From Rachycentron canadum (lineage: Eukaryota > Chordata > Actinopteri > Carangiformes > Rachycentridae): a stretch of DNA of 64,000 nt. Below, piece after piece: positions 50,735 through 61,923 of the stretch. Made by a program: the position numbers and the translations under genes. Position 1 is the stretch's first letter. Each line of letters starts with the position of its first letter. The stretch spans positions 12,999,970 to 13,063,969 of the forward strand of contig CM076652.1 in NCBI GenBank assembly GCA_038496675.1. The letters are read 5' to 3'. The notes under the pieces were generated by a model. It searched no databases and was not told where the DNA came from. It worked only from the letters and a program-made list of their open reading frames with translations.

Positions 50735-52640
50735 ATTTACAGTTGAATTTACTCATTTGCCAGATGCTTTTATCCAAAGCAACTTACATGTGAAAGACAA
50801 CACTAAGATAGACAGGAAATAGATAGGAAAGCTGGTCATTAAACATGACAACTTTGGTAAGAGAGACAAGCTAAGATCGGTGCAGAGATCTTGGGGTCAT
50901 CTGGCAGGAATGACAGGTATATATGGGTGTCATCTGCATAGTAGTAATATGAGAAGCCTTGCAACTGGATAAATGGCCCCAAGGAGGTGGTTTTATATTA
51001 CATATAGAAGAAGTCTCAGTACCTATCCTTGGGTCACCCATGTGTGGATGGGATGGGATAAGGACCTAATAAAAAAAGATTCAAACCGACGCTTTGTCTG
51101 TCAAAAGCACTTTGCCTGACCCATGTCAGAGAGTACAGACACATGGGTGTGGCAGTTCAATGTAGTAAAGGCTACCGACAGGTGCAACAAGATAAAAATC
51201 AATGCTTGAGCTGCACCTCTAACTGTCCATAGAGTTTCTGTCACAGACAACAGAGCGATTTCAGCAGAGTGGTTGCTCTTAAAGACCACCTGCTTTAGAT
51301 CAAGGAGATCAGTTCATGAGAGGTGTTCTGACACAAGTTCAAAAACAGCCCTTTCTCTGCACTTAGATAAGATTGGAAAGCGTGAGACCAGTCGGTAGTT
51401 CTCCATTTGAGCAGAGTCAAGTGAGTGGTTTTTGAGCAGGGGAATTATCCAAGCATGTTTGAATGTGGTTGGAAATGTTCCCAAAGCCAGTGAAGCTTTT
51501 ATCACATGTCATTGCTGGCACAGTAGTGGGGGATATGGCTCAGGAGAGGTTTGTGGGAATGGATCAGTCAGAGGTTTTGACACATTCTCATTGAGAGAGA
51601 TGAATAACAGAAAAGATGCATCCTTGACCTGGGGAGACCATGATGTGGTGGTATTTCTATATGTTACAGTTTTTGGAGCTTTGCACTCAGCTACAGGGCT
51701 GAGTGAGAGAGGTGGTTAAGTATTCACCAGAGGCAAAGAAGGGCATGAGGGTGGTGTAGAGAGGTATGCTGTTAACCATAGGAGGGTCTCTGAGCAGTTC
51801 AGAGAGCAGGCAACTGTTGGCCACCATGTTTTCAGTAAAGGAGGCAAAGATGTCAGCTGAGAGGTTGGTGTGGTTGAGGATTGAGTAAAATTTTGAAGGT
51901 GGAAAACAGTTTCTGAGTATCTGTGGAACTGCTGATGTTATTGTAATAGGCTTTTTTGGCAGCACTGATTAAGAAGGGTACAAAGGAAGATAGGAGTCAC
52001 TGATAACCCCTGAGGTCAGTGGAGTTTCATTGTGTCAGTCAGCCATGGGTGAGAGATGCTAGAGGGGGTAGGTTTAGTGGATAGAGAACACAGGCTTTCT
52101 GTGTCATCACTGATCTCTAATGAGGAAAACATGCTAATAAGAGCTAGAGCAGAGAATACCACAGAGGAAAAGTGGGTGGGACAAGTTGTTGAGGTTGCAA
52201 TGAAAAGAAACATGAGGTGGTGGAATGGGTGGCAGTTCTCAGAGGCATACAGCGAATTGAGAGAGTAAGTGGTCAGACAAGTGAGGAGGTGTGTCTGTAA
52301 GCAGTCTGCAGCAGAAATTTGTGTAAGAATGAGATCAAGTTTCTTATCAGACTTGTGAGTAAGAGATTTGTGAGTCAGAGGGCTGCAGGCCTGTTTCAGG
52401 TCAAATAAGTAGATAGGAACAGGAAGCTAAGGGCTTGTATTACCTAAGTGGATGTTTATAACACCCAGGATGACTATCAGACAACCGTGTTCAGGAATAG
52501 AAGACAAAAGTGTGTCTAGCTCATCCACAAAATCATCTAGTTGTCATTGCAAATGGTAAATGACAACCACAGAAATTTTTACTGGAGCATTTACCAGAGA
52601 TGTGATAAATGAGTCTGACCTAGTTTCAGTGGGACTGTAC
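50735..52640 (-). mobile_element. L2-like LINE remnant (endonuclease and reverse transcriptase parts)
   Basis: Reading the minus strand from 52640 downward, pieces of a LINE polyprotein appear in order: LDELDTLLSSIPEHGC (endonuclease, about 52474-52530), the HPWLTDTMKLH region (about 52030), a linker with LRNCFPPSKFYSILN and FASFTENMV (51690-51965), and the reverse transcriptase pieces PLLKNHSLDSAQMENYR (51420-51505) and FKSNHSAEIALLSVTE (51240-51289). The 3' tail near 50748-50792 includes the ctttggataaaagcatctgg motif on the minus strand. Frameshifts and stops throughout show that it is inactive. Confidence 0.85.
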
Positions 52641-53050
52641 TGTATCAACTCAAACCGGCTACTTACAGCTTTATGGCCTCTTTAATTTCTCTTTCCTCAT
52701 CTTTCTTTCTCTCTTCTCCACCTGTATCTGTCACCCAACCCTGTTGTCATTTTACATTTCCTAATGCTTGTCTCCTTTAGATAATTCTTGTTTCCTGGTT
52801 TTACTATTTTATGATAATCCTCATACCAATATATACAGAAGGTTCACCTACTAGCTTTCTTTTCAAGCTTTTAACTGTATTGCTCAGTCTTTTGGAGATG
52901 ATACTTGTTTACCTTCTGAGAGTTAGATGAGAAGATTAATATCCCTTTAATATTTGTCCATTAGATATGTGTCTGCAGACTATAGCCGGCTAGCTAAGCA
53001 GAGCACAGACTTTTACCAGGTCAACATCTTGCCTGATTCTCTCCTAAGGC

Positions 53051-53074
53051 AAAAAAAAAAAAAAAAAAAAAAAA
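53051..53074. repeat. poly(A) run
   Basis: 24 consecutive A with no recognisable retrogene upstream. Confidence 0.95.
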
Positions 53075-53738
53075 TGCAGTTTCTCTAAAGCACACTAATC
53101 GGGAAACTATGGGCCCTGTCTTACACAGAATTGTCTTGGCTCATTTCAGACCAACCCAGTTTTCATTTTCCCACCCTATTCCCTCTGTTTAATTGACAAA
53201 TAGACACCCATCTCAGTGCCCAATAGGCATGGTGGTCTTAAAATGAGGTGTGGTCAGGCACATTGTTGGTGCATAGCTATCTTGAGACAGTGAAAAGCTG
53301 TTGGGCAACTGACCAACAAAAACCTGGTCTTACTCAGTGGCATAATTTCAATGTTATTTTAAGGGCACAATATCAAGAGAGTAATTTGCGCCTACATAGG
53401 TGGGTGCACAGAGCATAGACACCCTGCCAGATATGCACAAGCTGGGTGCCACAGTGTTTCCTATTCATCACGTAGACTAAATTTGTCCCACTACATTTCA
53501 TAATGAATCAGACATTAATTTACACATCCCATAATATTACATAGAATATATCTAGTCTGGTCAACTACAATATGTAATCAAGTCGCCACAAATAGGATAG
53601 AATTCTGTGTCAAATACTGCAAGTTTATAATAGCAATCCACAAAGGTGCAAGCATGACTGCCTTATAATGGGAATGGGAGATAATACTGATTGGTTCATT
53701 GTATATTTGTGTACACCCAAAGCACTGCCACATTTAAT

Positions 53739-54120
53739 TAAGAGAGTATGTACAACCCTTTTGAACCATGCGCCAGCCACAGTGACATCCAGTGAGTGGC
53801 AGTTCTGTGGATGGAAATATCTTTGTGATGAGAGAAGTCAGAGGGAAATGACCAGACTTGTTGGACAAGGCAGATGGGCTATGACAATAGAAGACCATGT
53901 CAGGTACCAAAAACAATCTGAGCCTGCAGGGGGCTCGACCAAAACAGGACAGTAGAAAACATAGCCTGGTCTGGATTTGAATCTGGATTTGACAAATCTG
54001 CAGAAATAGCGCAATCATTTCATTGTAGACCAGAATCTCAAAGAAATGCTTCCATCATCTTGTGGAATCCATTCACAAAGACAGTATTAATATAGTGTTC
54101 CTAATAAAGTGCTTAGTTTT
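53739..54120 (+). mobile_element. internally deleted Tc1-like transposon
   Basis: Follows a teleost Tc1 transposase gene in pieces: gtggcagttctgtggatgga, gaccagacttgttggacaag, atagcctggtctggatttga, agaatctcaaagaaatgctt and atcatcttgtggaatccatt. It ends at gtgttcctaataaagtgctt, the terminal repeat. Much of the catalytic region is missing. Confidence 0.8.
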
Positions 54121-54274
54121 GTATATAAAGGCTTTTGTAAAAATATGAAAATATGGATCTATAATTGCATTCATTTGGAGTAACCTGTACCATTTAATTA
54201 GTGTCCATTGTATTCCAGGTTAATTGTCTTGTTGCCCATTTCTGCTTGTGTCTTAGCCACTGAGATCACACATT

Positions 54275-54960
54275 TGGCGAGGCAAGGCAAGGCAATATTA
54301 TTTGTATAGCCCATTTTTACAAACAGTTTGTCTCAAAGGGCTTTACATAGCATCATAACAACATCCTCTGCCCTTAGACCCTCACACCGACTGAGGAAAA
54401 ACTCAAAACAAAAAACCCTTTTAACAGGGAAAAAAGAGAAACCTCATGGTGAGCAACAGAGGAGGGATCCCTCACCCAGGATGGGCAGACGTGCAATAGA
54501 TGTTGTATACAGACAAGAAAACAGGTAACAATACAGAATATGCACAGCATGGAAATGGTGTGCAGGAGCTAATGAAGGCAGTTTTTGATGGGAGGGAAGG
54601 CAGGGAGAGTCTGGCAGCTTAATGGGAGTAATGGGTGGTAGACTGGTTCCTGGGAGGGAAGGGCGGGTCGTATTAACAGCAGGGGTAAAAGGGGAAGGGG
54701 GTGATGCAGGGGGCGGTTGGTGGAGAGAGATGGAGCTTCTATGGAAACACAAATAGAGAGAGTGCGAGACACCAAGGCCAAACTACAAGGTGCAGCAGAG
54801 GAGAGGAGAGGAGAGGAGAGGAGAGGAGAGGAGAGGAGAGAGCTCCATGTAACCTGATGTGTCCCCCAGCAGACTAAACCTATAGCAGCATAAAAATGGT
54901 TCAGAGCTACCTGAACCGGCCCTAACTAAACGCTCTGTCGTAGAGGAAGGTTTTAAGCCT
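54275..54960. mobile_element. teleost interspersed repeat, copy 2
   Basis: Same orientation and start as copy 1 at 7075 (ggcaaggcaa, tttgtatagcccatttttac). It extends about 280 bases further, to a segment near taggcttaaaacct (read on the minus strand). It contains a GAGAG pentamer run at 54796-54840. Confidence 0.8.
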
Positions 54961-55500
54961 AGTCTTAAATGTAGTGAAAGTTGGTTGGAGGTAAAGGAGT
55001 GAGGTGGAATGAAAAGACAATAATTGGTTAGATTCCTGTCTTGTCAATCGTAGAAAAGATGGGCAGACAGATTCAAGTACTGAAACACAAGCTGTGTTTC
55101 AGTGTGTTTCTAGTGTTGCTGAGGTGAAGGAGAATCAGATTCTCTGTCTGAAACTTCTCCTAAATGTCTGTGTTCATCCAAAGCTGCGTTGAATGCCCTC
55201 TCCCCCTGCACTGCTCCTCTGCTGGGACATACTCTGCATATTGTGCCGCACCTTTGCAAAAACGCACAGACGCATGCTCACATATACACACACACACACA
55301 AACACACTTGCAAGCAAACACATATTCTCTGCACCATGCAAGGCCTCACTACTGCCACCGTTGCCATGGTGACTACACTGCATGTTTGAATTAAGCATTA
55401 CATTACAGCAAAAGCATCTCTCTCTCCCTCTGACTCTGTCTCTGTTCCTCTCTCTTTCTCCATCCTCCTCCATCTCCTCTGCATCCTGCTACTGTACCAG

Positions 55501-55557
55501 AATGTGCAGACTGGTGAGGAAATGAAGATGTTTGATATGGACTGTACCGTGGATGGC
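55501..55557 (+). other. exon-like segment, out of phase
   Basis: 57 nt between a strong acceptor (ctgctactgtaccag) and the donor gtatgt. Frame 0 is open (NVQTGEEMKMFDMDCTVDG), but the host frame here is phase 1, which gives ECADW then a stop. If spliced in, it would truncate Shank3 after PDZ or trigger decay. Confidence 0.2.
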
Positions 55558-56470
55558 GTATGTACACTAGATCTGCAGCTGCTGACAACAGCAGGATAGT
55601 TGGGCTCTAGTAAGGCACTAGGGCATCCGTGGGATTTGGAGATCTATTGCTCTACATTATGGCATTGAGTGTTCCGGTTGATCTAAGATAGTGAGCCGAT
55701 CCAGTTGTATTGTGAGGAAACTTGGGTTTGTTAAAGCATGTAGAGACTGCTGCTGTACGTGGTTTTATGTTCACTGCTCGACTGCATGGCATTATGATGT
55801 TACTGCAGACATGCTTAAATACCAGTGTGGTGAATTGCGGTGTTTGTTGTGACCTAATTTAAACCTGTAACTGTAGTTTGCATTTGGAACCAACATTTGG
55901 TAATTGTGTTTTATGGCTTTGAGTGTGATGAAAACAGCCCAGTTGCCTTGTGTGTATAGTAGGATTGGGAGGCTCCTATGAGCTTTGTGGTATAAAGTCT
56001 GCAGCACATAATTTTCCTTAGCTGTTGAATTTATTGTCATCTCTTCATCTGTCTGCCCACATGTCATTATGCCCTGCCTCAGGGAGGTTTCTCTGTGTAT
56101 CTGCATGTGGTCCAGCATGTGGGAGGATATGCATGTGTGTGTAAGCCGGTGTGTCGGTGTGTTTCTGTCTGATGCACACCTGCTAAATTCCAGACAGGCG
56201 GCATATTAAAAGTAAGATGAATGACTTTTTCCCTTTCCTTGCCACACTCATTTTACTCATTCTGCCTACTGTGGCAGACAAATTCTGTTGTTCTGGTTGC
56301 AATGGGAGGATTCAAAAAGCTAGGAATGTTACAGAGAGGACCGAGCTGTACATTTACTGCCGCTGGGCTCCTCGACAGAGAGAAATTCTTGCAGCACAAA
56401 GACTGAGAAACTGAAAGTCTTGGACACAGACTGACAAATTTAAAGACGCTGGCCCAACAGAGAACAAAAC

Positions 56471-56675
56471 ATGAAGAAGTTGAGCTCCAACCGTAGCCTG
56501 AACAAGGTCCTGGCTAAGTGCGAGGCGTCCAGTTCGTCTGAATTTGACCAGATGAAAGCAGTGAAGACGGGATGGGCTGGTCGTCTGGGGGTTGCCAGGA
56601 GGGCACTGAGCCGCAAAAGCAAAGGAATTTCATCCCCCTCAACTTCATCCTCAACACCATGCCTTTTCTCCACAG
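56471..56675 (+). CDS. shank3: candidate alternative first exon reading into exon 17
   Basis: An ATG with A at -3 opens 68 codons, beginning MKKLSSNRSLNKVLAKCEAS, with KTGWAGRLGVARRALSRKSK further on, that run without a stop through the exon 17 acceptor into APPPPKRAPSTTLTL in the normal frame. Composition is basic and serine-rich, like real SHANK sequence. An isoform starting here would lack ankyrin, SH3 and PDZ but keep the Homer, cortactin and SAM regions. A short mammalian Shank3 isoform from a promoter near exon 17 is known, which makes the reading plausible; homology of this leader is unverified. Confidence 0.55.
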
Positions 56676-56756
56676 CTCCCCCACCACCCAAAAGAGCTCC
56701 AAGCACCACCCTGACACTGCGCTCCAAGTCCATGACCGCTGAGCTTGAAGAACTGG
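56676..56756 (+). CDS. shank3: Shank3 exon ~17: APPPPKRAPS block
   Basis: This 81-nt exon, phase 1 in and out, encodes APPPPKRAPSTTLTLRSKSM then TAELEEL. The block is conserved in all SHANKs directly after PDZ. The acceptor is tctccacag and the donor gtgagt. Confidence 0.97.
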
Positions 56757-56934
56757 GTGAGTGCCAGAGAGCTGGTATGCAAACTCCAAACTCTCCTCCT
56801 CCTATTCTGTCACATTTCTGCTTTCCCTTTGTCATTAAAAGTTGGTGTGTCTCCTAACTTTTAGAATAGTCACTTCTGTTGGCTTGTTCTTGTCATTTTC
56901 CCTCCTCTGCTGACGCTATCCTTTTCCCACCAAG

Positions 56935-56958
56935 CTTCTGCTCGGAGGAGAAGAGGAG
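56935..56958 (+). CDS. shank3: Shank3 exon ~18: 24-nt microexon ASARRRRG
   Basis: Phase 1 in and out, between ttttcccaccaag and gtgagt, reading A-S-A-R-R-R-R-G plus g. It corresponds to the ASIRRRKG microexon of mammalian SHANK3 (exon 18), which is alternatively spliced. Skipping it keeps the frame (EEL-ERLDEM). Confidence 0.9.
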
Positions 56959-57371
56959 GTGAGTCTGAGGCAAGAAACTGACACTTCTCTGAACGTCTTA
57001 AAGATGATTTTCCACTGCTGTCAGTTTAAGCAGTGTTGATGAAACTGAAAAGCAAAACACTTGAAACACCTGGACTCTCTCTTTACTTTTTGTTTTTTTT
57101 CTCTCTCTCTCAGTCTCTTTCAACTCTTAGCTCTCACTTCCTAGTGGTTTTTAAGGAAACACAGTGAACTTGTATTGAGATAGCGCAGTGGTTTTGTACA
57201 GTACCATAGAGCATGACTGCACACTTTAGTATGCATATATAGCTAGCATTTTGTAGATGCTGTTTTAATCCCTTTGTATTGGTTTCTATGTTATCAGTAT
57301 CAGAAATGATGACAGAACATTTCCCTGGACTTGTCTCAGTATTTAGGTCTGTATTATTTCTTTCTCAACAG
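56959..57371 (+). other. intron 18
   Basis: Short intron with a CT-rich stretch near 57095-57120. Nothing else seen. Confidence 0.85.
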
Positions 57372-57499
57372 AGAGACTAGACGAGATGTTGGCATCCCAG
57401 GAGTCTATGTTGCGCTCTCAGCCCTTAGAGGCAGATTACAGAGCAGCCACTGTCAAACAACGGCCTACCAGCAGGAGAATAACACCAGCAGAGATCAGT
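57372..57499 (+). CDS. shank3: Shank3 exon ~19
   Basis: This 128-nt exon enters in phase 1 (g+ag gives E) and ends in phase 0. It encodes ERLDEMLASQESMLRSQPLE and ADYRAATVKQRPTSRRITPA, then EIS. ATVKQRPTSRRITPAEIS is a conserved SHANK block. The acceptor is ctcaacag and the donor gtgagt. Confidence 0.97.
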
Positions 57500-57699
57500 G
57501 TGAGTGCTCCTACATGCAGCACACTGGCAGATAGCACATAGAGCTACGCTGGCACATATAAAAAAGGCAATCTGACAGATAATACACTCAAAAACACCTG
57601 GGCTGCGTGACATGCAATGTTGCACACATGTATGCACGCGTTAATCTATGCTAGATTGACATGGTAACATGGACATTTGTCGGTTTTGTTGTGCCGCAG

Positions 57700-57805
57700 T
57701 CACTGTTTGAGAGACAAGGGATGACTCTACATGGCGGTCTTCACCCAGGCATTGAGAGAGGTCACATACCACTACCAAAGGGGATGTCCAGGACCAAATC
57801 TTTTG
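57700..57805 (+). CDS. shank3: Shank3 exon ~20
   Basis: This 106-nt exon, phase 0 in and one base out, encodes SLFERQGMTLHGGLHPGIER, then GHIPLPKGMSRTKSF. SLFERQG and RTKS are family-conserved. The acceptor is tgtgccgcag and the donor gtaaaa. Confidence 0.96.
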
Positions 57806-58482
57806 GTAAAACAATCACCCATCCTGTACATATTCAAATAAGGTGAATGATAGTGTATCTTATGTACAGTATCCATATAGGTAATAAATTAACATGTAGA
57901 CATGTTTTTGTAAACACAGAAAAACATGTAGTTACCAATACAACACATAGAAAATCCTGAGGGTGACGCTACAATCTAATGAATCAAATTCAAAGTGCCT
58001 ATTGATAGGGGATAATTTCCTGTCAAACCTTAATAGATCAACAGTTGACATAGTTACAAATACATACTTACATTGCATTACATGTTCAGAATGTGCAAAT
58101 GTGCTTATTGAATATTCACAGAAACAGATTTGCAGAGCAGATGTTCAAGCACAGACCCTGTTTCAGAAGTAGATATACACATTCATTATTAATACTCTCT
58201 GTATTATTTAACATTTTTCCTGTTTTCAAGTACACTCATTAAATGAATGTTGAATTAATTGTAAAATAAGTCATAAATAGTTAGAATTAGATGTTTTATT
58301 AAAGTATTGTATAGTCAGGTTTGAGACACCTGATTCATAATTAACTGTGTGAAATAACATATTTCCAGTGTGTCTTTCATGAAGCTGTGGGTCTGTTTGG
58401 CTGGTATAAATGGTCCTATTTCATAAGTTTACACCTCATCACCAGATGATCTGTGCTTCCCCCCCGCCCCCTCCCCAATCAG
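57806..58482 (+). other. intron 20
   Basis: AT-rich, 677 bases, ending in a C-rich tract. No other feature seen. Confidence 0.85.
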
Positions 58483-59009
58483 GTGCCACTGAGGAGGATC
58501 GGCTGTCTGCCCTTGCAGGCGAGCATCGATTTCCCCGTAGTTCCTCTATGACAGACAGCCTCCGCGACCACTCACAGCCCCATCCCATCCCTCCACCTCC
58601 ACAAACGGCACCTCCTCCTCCTCCTTACTATCTAGACACTGGTCCTCCCCCATCCTTTTGCCCTCCTCCTCCCCCATCTAGAACGCAGAGTCAGGGCCAT
58701 GAGCCTGGAGGACGCTCAAGCTTCAAGCCCTCCTCCCTGGACCTGCCTTACGAGGCTGCTCAGAGGCAGGCCACACACATCGAGAGACAGAAGAAAGCCC
58801 GCTCCATGATCATCCTCCAAGACTCTTCCCATCTACCTGTAGAACCTACAGAAATTCCCCGACCTTCTGCTGCTACTCCACCTGAACGAATCAAAAGAAA
58901 GGGTCGAGTTATAGACAACCCTTATGCTAATGTAGGTCAATTTAGCATCGGACTGTACACACCCACCAAGCCCCAGAGGAAGAAAAGTCCCCTGGTAAAA
59001 CAACTACAG
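58483..59009 (+). CDS. shank3: Shank3 exon ~21a: proline-rich region
   Basis: This 527-nt exon enters in phase 1 (g+gt gives G) and ends in phase 0 at KSPLVKQLQ. It begins GATEEDRLSALAGEHRFPRS and has a poly-proline tract (PPPPQTAPPPPPYYLDTGPP) equivalent to the IRSp53-binding region of SHANK3. This is followed by RQKKARSMIILQDSSH and NPYANVGQFS. The acceptor is ccccaatcag and the donor gtacat. Confidence 0.95.
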
Positions 59010-59104
59010 GTACATTACATGCTTGAACTAATTTATCATTTTACCTTGCCAAGGATCCTATGACATTAGCATGTTTGGTTGAATATTTTTTTGTCTTACT
59101 GCAG
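59010..59104 (+). other. 95-nt intron inside the exon 21 equivalent
   Basis: Runs from gtacat to tttttgtcttactgcag. Translating through it meets a stop codon at 59060-59062, so splicing is required. The flanking codons join as KQLQ|VEDAQ, as in mammals, where I recall this region being one exon. Confidence 0.9.
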
Positions 59105-61212
59105 GTTGAAGATGCACAAGAAAAAGCGAGTTTGGCCTTAGCTGCTGCCCACTCCCGAGAAAGCTCACCCTCAGGACGACACCCACATACCCATGGGCAC
59201 ACACACACCAGCCGTGCAGACTACTACCAGCAGCAGCTGATGGCTGAGCGAGAGCGTATGCGTGCCCAGGGAGAGATGATGCTTCAGGGTAAGGGCCCCT
59301 TTGCTGCTGCAATTGCTGGAGCAGTGAAAGATCGTGAGCGTCGTCTAGAAGAACGGAGGAAATCCACAGTCTTCCTTTCTGTTGGGACCATGGAGGGGGC
59401 ATCTACCACCAGCTCTGATGCCCCCTCCCTGACTCAGTCTCACTCCATCGATGAACGGATGCTCACCAGAGAGCTGGGACAGCTGCCTCCCCCTGCCTTG
59501 GCCCTGAGCCCCTCACCTAGTGGGACCACTTTCATCCATCCGCTCACAGGAAAGCCACTGGACCCTAACTCACCACTGGCTCTTGCGCTGGCCGCAAGGG
59601 AGAGGGCACTGACCTCCCAGAGCCAGTCCCCAACTAGCAGCCCCGAGCCTAGGACTAAACAGGAGCGGACAGGCCAGGGCATAATATTCATTGACACTCA
59701 GACCAAAGAGTCTCCACATGAAGGGGCACCCACATCTCCCCCTTTTTCACCCAAAAGCGCCAAGGCACAAGGGTATGGAGTTGGCTCTTCCCCACCATCA
59801 GTTTTAGTTCCCCAGCCCACCAAACCACAGTGGGCATCAACATCAACTGTCTCTTTTCGGCAAGAGATGGAAGCCAGAGTAGAAGAGAGGAAGGAGGAGA
59901 AGAGAATAGAGGATAAAAAGAGTATGTTGATTAGTATTATGGATACGTCGCAGCAGAAGACAGCAGGGCTGATCATGGTCCATGCAACCAGTAATGGCCA
60001 AGCTGTTGGGGTAGGTTCAGAACTAGAACAGACTCCTTCCCCAGCATCCATTGAGCCCAGCAAATCTCAAAGTCCACGAGCTAAATCCCCTAGTCCCACA
60101 GTCTCCCAGCCCCAACCCCAGCTCCAGGCCCAGCCTCAAACTCAGCGTCCTGCCAGTCCAGCCCAAGAGAAGAGTCTGGCTCAGGGAAGCTCTGAGGAGG
60201 ATGTGGATCCATACACAGTGACCCTGCCCCCTGTAATGTTGTCCTCCAGTGATGAGGAAACACGAGAGGAGCTACGAAAGATTGGAGTTGTTCCACCACC
60301 AGATGAGTTTGCTAATGGGCTACTGGCACAGGCACAGGAAACGCCAGTGTCCGCAGTTAAACCTGTCACCTCTCCCACAGCCTCTACAACACCAACACCA
60401 CAAACTCCCTCAACCCCAACAACACCAATTGTGACCCCCACCCAGCCTCAGCCTCCTCAGCCCGCACCTCCAGCCAGTACAACAGCTGTCTCAGGGAAGC
60501 CCTCTGACCCTCTGGAGCCCCCACCGGTAGGCGAGTCTGGCTCTGCAGCTGACTCAGGCGTGGAGGAGGCTGACACACGCAGCTCCAGTGAAAGAGAGAG
60601 AGACCACCATCTCGAGACCACCAGCACCGTTTCCACGGTTTCCAGCATGTCCACATTGTCCTCAGAAAGCGGCGAGCCTGCCGACACACACACCACGCAC
60701 ACCTCCTATGCCGACGGGCAGACTTTTGTGCTCGACAAGCCGCCAGTGCCTCCTAAGCCCCGACTCAAGTCCCAGATAGGAGGCAGTAAAGGCCCCGTCA
60801 CCTTCAGGGACCCTCTGTTGAAGCAGAGCTCTGACAGCGAGCTACTTTCACAGCAACAGGCTGCTGCCCTGGCTGCTGCTGCGGCTGGAGGAGCTGGGCT
60901 CCCCTCAGGTGGTTCAGCCTCAGTGACTGGACTAGCTCCCACCAAGCCACGCTACCTCTTCCAGCGGAGGTCCAAGTTGTGGGGGGACCCAGTGGAGCCC
61001 CGTGGGCCGGGAGTGGGGCTAGGTATTGGGAGTTTGGGCAATCTTGGTGGGCTGGGACTTGGGCTGGGTGCAGATGAGGGAGCAAAACCATCTGTTATGG
61101 GGGAGCTCAGTTCACGATTACAGCAGCTAAATAAAGACACTAGGTCACTGGGAGAGGAACCACTGGGGGCATCACTTGACCCAGGAAGGAAGTCACCTGT
61201 GGCAGGTGCCAG
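59105..61212 (+). CDS. shank3: Shank3 exon ~21b: Homer/cortactin-binding scaffold region
   Basis: This 2108-nt exon encodes 702 codons plus 'ag', from VEDAQEKASLALAAAHSRES to GRKSPVAGA. Conserved blocks in order: KDRERRLEERRKSTVFLSVG, STFIHPLTGKPLDPNSPLAL (fish version GTTFIHPLTGK), DTSQQKTAGLIMVHATSNGQ, SSSDEETREELRKIGVV, the Homer EVH1-binding PPPDEF at 60293-60310, AADSGVEEADTRSSS, the SH3-binding KPPVPPKPR (cortactin-type) at 60737-60763, GPVTFRDPLLKQSSDSEL, PRYLFQRRSKLWGDPVE, and SSRLQQLNKDTRSLGEEP. Low-complexity PQ/PT stretches near 60100-60480 and a poly-alanine stretch near 60865-60890 differ from mammals. The donor gtaaga leads to an unseen last exon with SAM; without splicing, a TAA follows immediately (61214). 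Confidence 0.98.
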
Positions 61213-61923
61213 GTAAGAGAAAATCTAGTAAAAAATGTACTGCAAAACAGTACAAGTGGTTACATTAAAAGCAACAATTTCAAGTTTCATCTTGTGCTCA
61301 CGTGGTGGCAGACATCAGGCTTAGCCAGAGGATATGGTCTTAAATTGATTTAAATTGCATACTTGTCAGACACTATGAAATTAATTCTTTACTTTTGTTT
61401 AACAAGCCTATTGGACAAACAAACAAAATAAACACTTTGGCTTGCATTTATTATTTAAAAGCAAGCATATTTTATTACAACAATTTAGCAGATTTTAGTC
61501 TGTAATCTTTAACACACTTCTCTGAAAAGGAGAACTATCTAGAGGATGAGTCAAAGCCATTGGTTTTAAAATTTATTTCTGTACATCATGTGATTTTACT
61601 CACATTTTAAAATATACAAGTCTACTTAGGTGGTTAGTAATAATGAGATCAGAGGTCACCAGCACTGCTGGCATCAGCTTCCCCAGCAATATTTGAGAGT
61701 TAATATGTGCTATACCTTTCTGTGAGCCATACAGTCTGTTGTAACTTCAGTGGGAAGAAAGCAGATATGAGGGATATAAAATTGCCAAACACAAACTTGC
61801 TTACGCAGTGACAGGGTTACCTGAAGCTTCTGAGGCACAGTAGTGTTTTATGTCTTGTTTTCTGTGGGTTTCTTTGTTCACACCATACCTGAAAGTACAA
61901 TGAAGTCGTTTATATTTCTGCAG

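Larger units (their letters stand above)
50163..56675 (+). other. intron 16 (6.5 kb), transposon-rich
   Basis: Holds a GT repeat (50632-50701), an L2-like LINE on the minus strand (50735-52640), a 24-A run (53051-53074), a Tc1-like remnant (53739-54120), interspersed repeat copy 2 (54275-54960), a GAGAG repeat, an out-of-phase exon-like segment at 55501-55557, and the candidate first exon from 56471. Confidence 0.85.

Noticed and set aside
60384..60689. Several minus-strand open frames over exon 21b
   Set aside because: Shadows of the long GC-rich coding exon.
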